From an uncultured Lachnospiraceae bacterium (GTDB taxonomy: Bacteria > Bacillota > Clostridia > Lachnospirales > Lachnospiraceae): DNA of 64,000 nt. The DNA lies in contig CAJUFE010000012.1 of assembly GCA_910585635.1 (NCBI GenBank), positions 39,714 through 103,713 of the forward strand, given 5' to 3'. Under the pieces are notes generated by a model. The model had not been told where the DNA came from and ran no database searches. It saw nothing but the letters and a program-made list of their open reading frames with translations. Made by a program: the position numbers and the translations under genes. Of this stretch, positions 61,997 to 64,000 are shown in pieces (positions within the stretch are counted from its first letter, which is position 1; each line of letters starts with the position of its first letter).

Positions 61997-62266
61997 ATGT
62001 ATGTAGATGCCCAAACGATCATAACGGCCGCCGCTTTTTCGGGGGCTATATCGGCGTTATTGGGCGCGCTTTTCGCGGCTTACCGCTGGTATCAGAAGCA
62101 GAACAAGCAGGACTGGGACATTAAGGCCATGAAGGAAGAAATGTGCCTTTTAACTTACGGCGTTTTAGCTTGCCTGCAGGGGCTTAAGGACCAGGGCTGC
62201 AACGGCTCAGTAACAGAAGCCATTGACAAGATCGAAAAACACATAAACCAGGAGGCGCACAAGTAG
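61997..62266 (+). CDS. Phage-type small membrane protein upstream of holin
   Basis: Protein of 89 residues. One N-terminal helix (about 9-28, AAAFSGAISALLGALFAAY) is followed by a positively charged WYQKQNKQDWDIK stretch and a helical cytoplasmic tail. Proteins of this layout are commonly encoded just before holins in clostridial phages. GAGGAGGTGAG precedes the ATG. Function unknown. Confidence 0.75.
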   Translation: MYVDAQTIITAAAFSGAISALLGALFAAYRWYQKQNKQDWDIKAMKEEMCLLTYGVLACLQGLKDQGCNGSVTEAIDKIEKHINQEAHK

Positions 62267-62324
62267 ACCGCGCCGGATCGCAGAGCCGCACTGGCGCGGA
62301 AAAATTATAAGAGGAGGTGACACG

Positions 62325-62561
62325 ATGGAACACATTGACTGGACGAGGAAGCTTACAAGCCGGAAATTTTGGACGGCGGTAGCTTCTTTCACTTCGATGA
62401 TGATCTTAGCCACCGGCGGGACCAAAAACACCGCGACACAGGTAACGGCGCTCATTATGGCCGGAGCTTCCGTTGTCGCTTACATTATCGGCGAGGGATT
62501 GACCGATGCGGCCAACACCGATGTGGGGCTTGGCATCGAGACGAAAGGATCCAAGGAATAA
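62325..62561 (+). CDS. Phage holin-like protein
   Basis: Protein of 78 residues. TSRKFWTAVASFTSMMILAT and a second helix around VTALIMAGASVVAYIIGEG match small phage holins. These form the membrane hole that releases the endolysin. GAGGAGGTGACACG precedes the ATG. No endolysin follows; the next element is a MITE-like repeat, so the module is incomplete. Confidence 0.8.
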   Translation: MEHIDWTRKLTSRKFWTAVASFTSMMILATGGTKNTATQVTALIMAGASVVAYIIGEGLTDAANTDVGLGIETKGSKE

Positions 62562-62604
62562 GAGCAGATGATCCGGTCCTTTTTGTATTTTCTTGCGGAT
62601 CAAA

Positions 62605-62703
62605 GGGGCTGCCGCAAAATAGCCGCTATATACAGGATATGGCGTTCTGACCCGATCGGTCACAGCCACATATCGTGTATAAGCTGCATTTTGCGACAGC
62701 CCC
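62605..62703. mobile_element. MITE-like element of 99 bp
   Basis: GGGGCTGCCGCAAAAT (62605-62620) and ATTTTGCGACAGCCCC (62688-62703) are inverted repeats with one mismatch. The end sequence GGGGCTGYCG is nearly that of the IS1182-type element at 14425 (GGGGCTGTCGGGAAAT). The 67 bases inside have no coding frame. It could be moved by a transposase of that family. Confidence 0.6.
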
Positions 62704-62807
62704 TATCTTTGATCCACCAAGTGGTCTTACTTAACGTTTATATGTTCCGATCCCATGAGATCTTAGTGAATGATCGGATCATTCCTTAAAATAGTGATGA
62801 TCGTTGA

Positions 62808-63089
62808 TCATTTGCCCATAATGGTTTTGCCAGCTGTACGGCCAGATGTCATAGCTTCAAGGAGACCAGCGACTGTACGTCCGCCAGTAACCTCACCAGC
62901 GGCGTATAATCCAGGGATCGTATCGCCATCAGTACCAATGACTTCAGCACTTGTATTAACCTTTAAGCCACCTTTCGTGATGTGCGCTGAAGGAGTCCTG
63001 GGGCCAGCATAGAAAGGCGCTTCAAAGATGCCAGGGTTACCGTCAGGGTTGATAAAGTCGCCTCCAAAAGAAGCACGATCGAATTCCGG
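62808..63089 (-). pseudogene. C-terminal fragment of an FAD-dependent flavoprotein (fumarate reductase/flavocytochrome c-like)
   Basis: Minus-strand frame of 93 residues ending at a stop. It contains GGLKVNTSAEVIGTDGDTIPGLYAAGEVTGG (shown here as GLKVNTSAEVIGTDGD and PGLYAAGEVTGG), the C-terminal FAD-domain pattern of fumarate reductase-like flavoproteins. The upstream part is missing because the IS256-type element begins at 63090. There is no start codon. A formerly intact reductase gene has been cut by the insertion. Confidence 0.85.
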
Positions 63090-64000
63090 GGGTAGTGTAA
63101 AAAAGTTTGTGTCTTAGGTAAAAAATGGCTCCTTTTTGGTAAGGATCAAGATATGGAAATTCTTATCGAAAAGGAGTATTTATATGCCAGTAGCAAAGGA
63201 ACAGATTCGACAGATTATTGCAGACAACAACTTAAACAGTGTGGCAGATGTCTACACGCTCCTGAGGGATGGATTCAAGGACATCCTGCAGGAACTTATG
63301 GAGGCAGAGCTGGATGCGGCACTGGGCTATGAAAAGAACCAGAAAGGCGACATGGACAGCGCCAACAAGCGCAACGGCCATTCCCCCAAGAAGCTCAAGA
63401 GCCAGTATGGGGAGTTCCAGATCGACGTCCCCCGTGACAGGAACGGCGAGTTCGAGCCGAAGATCGTCCCCAAGTACCAGAGGGATGTCTCCGGGATCGA
63501 GGAGAAGGTCATCTCGCTCTACAGCAGGGGGATGAGCACCAGGGACATCCATGACCAGCTGCAGGACCTCTATGGGATAGAGATGTCCGCAGAGATGGTC
63601 AGCAAGATCACGGACAAGATCCTGCCGGAGATCAGGGAATGGCAGTCCCGACCTCTCAACCCGGTCTACCCTTTCGTGTTCATGGACTGTATCCACTACA
63701 AAGTCCGGGAGGACGGGCGGATCCTGAGCCGTGCGGCCTATGTAGTGCTGGGCGTCACGACAGAAGGGTACAAGGAGATACTCAGCATCACAGTAGGTGC
63801 CAACGAAAGCTCAAAGTTCTGGCTGGGGATGTTGAGCGACCTGAAGGACCGGGGAGTACAGGACGTGCTGTTCTTCTGCGAGGACGGCCTGCCGGGCTTC
63901 AAGGAGGCGATCAGCGCCGTATTCCCGCAGGCCCAGATCCAGCGGTGTGTCATCCACATGCTGCGCAACTCCTTCAAATATGTGAACTACAGTGACCTGA
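63090..64000 (+). mobile_element. IS256-family element, left part
   Basis: The sequence changes abruptly at about 63090 from the flavoprotein fragment to GGTAGTGTAAAAAAGTTTGT, the style of an IS256-family terminal repeat. The transposase gene inside runs off the window. The right end and any target duplication cannot be seen. Confidence 0.8.
63184..64000 (+). CDS. IS256-family transposase, partial (C-terminus outside the window)
   Basis: First 272 residues of a DDE-type IS256/mutator transposase. The N-terminal LRDGFKDILQELMEAELDAALGYE and GEFQIDVPRDRNGEFEPKIVPKYQRDVSG segments are characteristic (parts shown). Catalytic aspartates: VFMDCIHYKV and FFCEDGLPGFKEAI, the second in the expected TDGL-like position (here EDGL). 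AAAGGAG lies before the ATG at 63184. No frameshift is visible up to the edge. Confidence 0.93.
   Translation, partial: MPVAKEQIRQIIADNNLNSVADVYTLLRDGFKDILQELMEAELDAALGYEKNQKGDMDSANKRNGHSPKKLKSQYGEFQIDVPRDRNGEFEPKIVPKYQRDVSGIEEKVISLYSRGMSTRDIHDQLQDLYGIEMSAEMVSKITDKILPEIREWQSRPLNPVYPFVFMDCIHYKVREDGRILSRAAYVVLGVTTEGYKEILSITVGANESSKFWLGMLSDLKDRGVQDVLFFCEDGLPGFKEAISAVFPQAQIQRCVIHMLRNSFKYVNYSDL

Noticed and set aside
1..64000. tRNA, rRNA and common riboswitches
   Set aside because: I read both strands for conserved cores and found none I could support; a dedicated covariance search could still reveal small RNAs.

Overview
The window looks like chromosome from a Gram-positive anaerobe of class Clostridia, most likely a gut-type member of the Lachnospiraceae or a relative. 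This rests on strong AGGAGG ribosome-binding sites, exported solute-binding proteins with lipoboxes and no outer-membrane proteins, a phosphofructokinase with pyrophosphate-type residues, and DUF4143 and AAA-ATPase-like/PD-(D/E)XK genes of the kind common in gut anaerobes. Most of the sequence is GC-rich by eye. An AT-rich island at about 33.0-35.4 kb stands out. I saw no rRNA, tRNA or CRISPR array.

Layout. 0-9 kb: an oligopeptide-type ABC importer (minus strand, running off the left edge) diverges from a catabolic operon of an SDR dehydrogenase, an M20 amidohydrolase, a hydantoinase-like cyclic amidohydrolase and an HpaI-type aldolase. 9-14.3 kb: MATE exporter, AraC regulator, small membrane protein and FtsH. 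14.4-16.4 kb: a complete IS1182-type element with matching terminal inverted repeats. 16.4-22.5 kb: a small conserved protein, phosphofructokinase, a DUF4143 ATPase, an unrecognised helical protein and an AAA-ATPase-like/PD-(D/E)XK protein. 22.6-32.7 kb: one long minus-strand cluster encoding a Tm-1-like (UPF0261) protein, two TIM-barrel PEP-hydrolase-family paralogues, a complete branched-chain-amino-acid-type (Liv) ABC importer and a LarA-like racemase. 32.7-35.4 kb: a large palindromic element and the AT-rich island with a membrane protein and an Mrr-like nuclease. 35.4-37.6 kb: a LacI regulator, a hicAB toxin-antitoxin pair and a second copy of the small conserved protein.

37.8-48 kb: a second long minus-strand catabolic cluster (M29/NicX-like metalloenzyme, class V aminotransferase-fold protein, a second Liv importer, an AroE-like dehydrogenase, a YiaK-like dehydrogenase and a zinc alcohol dehydrogenase). 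Next to it are a LacI regulator and a two-gene ThrE-type exporter; three near-identical operator-like palindromes lie upstream of the first enzyme gene and of the exporter. 50.8-59.4 kb: a hybrid histidine kinase overlapping a solute-binding lipoprotein gene, a hemerythrin-domain protein, an MFS transporter and an iron-sulfur flavoprotein of the enoate/dienoyl-CoA reductase family. 59.7-64 kb: a frameshifted PucR regulator, peptide deformylase, a remnant phage lysis module, a MITE-like element, a flavoprotein fragment and the left part of an IS256-family element that runs off the right edge.

Taken together, the window is an accessory catabolic region. Two Liv-type importers and one oligopeptide importer each sit beside enzymes for small, probably carboxylated or amide-containing compounds, with local regulators. 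The substrates are not known from the sequence. Short tandem repeats with a different unit at each site fill many of the gaps between genes.
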